Assembly (NCBI GenBank): GCA_022708005.1
Contig: JAKIZN010000079.1
Location: 1 to 7,017 of the forward strand
Length of the DNA: 7,017 bases
Direction: 5' to 3'
DNA from: Bacteroidota bacterium
GTDB taxonomy: Bacteria > Bacteroidota > Ignavibacteria > Kapaibacteriales > UBA2268
Part shown: in pieces, positions 6,894 through 7,017 of the stretch
How positions within the stretch are numbered: position 1 is the stretch's first letter
How the letters are laid out: each line of letters begins with the position of its first letter
Made by a program: the position numbers and the translations under genes
Notes under the pieces: model-generated
Seen by the model: only the letters and a program-made list of their open reading frames with translations
What the model was told of the DNA's origin: nothing
The model's database searches: none

Positions 6894-7017
6894 GTGATTT
6901 ATATTTCTCGGCTTATAGGCGATGGCAAATATTATTTCTTTGAGTTGATATGTTCTATACTTATTTTTGAATAATCCTATTTGTCAAATTTTTGAAATTG
7001 GTGAAAGATGAGTATAG

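Noticed and set aside
7008..7017. ATG near the right edge, perhaps the start of another gene
   Set aside because: Only three codons are visible and the upstream GTGAAAG is too close to the ATG to be a good ribosome site.

Overview
The window is 7 kb of AT-rich chromosomal DNA that looks like the Bacteroidota/Chlorobiota/Ignavibacteria (FCB) group. The main sign is the promoters: several intergenic regions carry the Bacteroidetes-type -7 element TAnnTTTG (for example TATTTTTG before the tyrosine phenol-lyase gene), one with a TTTG -33 element 19 bases upstream. Shine-Dalgarno signals are variable, and two exported proteins of unknown family have the look of this group. The phylum is inferred from these features, not from any marker gene search.

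Layout, left to right. Positions 1-896 (minus) hold the first 298 codons of nuoL, the large antiporter-like membrane subunit of respiratory complex I; the gene leaves the window at its left edge. It is divergent from a D-Ala-D-Ala dipeptidase of the VanX/DdpX family (1182-1808, plus) that carries a signal peptide. A 399-base gap follows, with a near-perfect 20-bp hairpin, an AT palindrome and a good promoter. Then comes a 460-residue PLP enzyme (2208-3590, plus). Its substrate-pocket residues identify it as tyrosine phenol-lyase rather than tryptophanase. It ends in a textbook terminator.

Convergent to it is fabA (minus), the 3-hydroxydecanoyl-ACP dehydratase/isomerase, with no fabB next to it. 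A 240-base gap packed with three inverted repeats separates fabA from a small TerB-like protein gene (4425-4916, minus), which lies downstream of an exported protein of unknown function (5008-5880, minus). A promoter region made of two facing TATTTTTG elements separates that gene from tRNA-Glu(CTC) at 5980-6051 (plus). A second exported protein (6133-6813, plus) follows, and then a hairpin that may end its transcript.

The genes are mostly single transcription units of housekeeping or peripheral metabolism: respiration, D-Ala-D-Ala recycling, tyrosine breakdown, unsaturated fatty acid synthesis and translation. I see no operon that joins them into one pathway, no mobile element with a transposase, no CRISPR array and no defence island. 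The most useful points are the tyrosine phenol-lyase assignment, the facing promoter pair, and the hairpin-rich gaps at 1899-1979 and 4266-4402.
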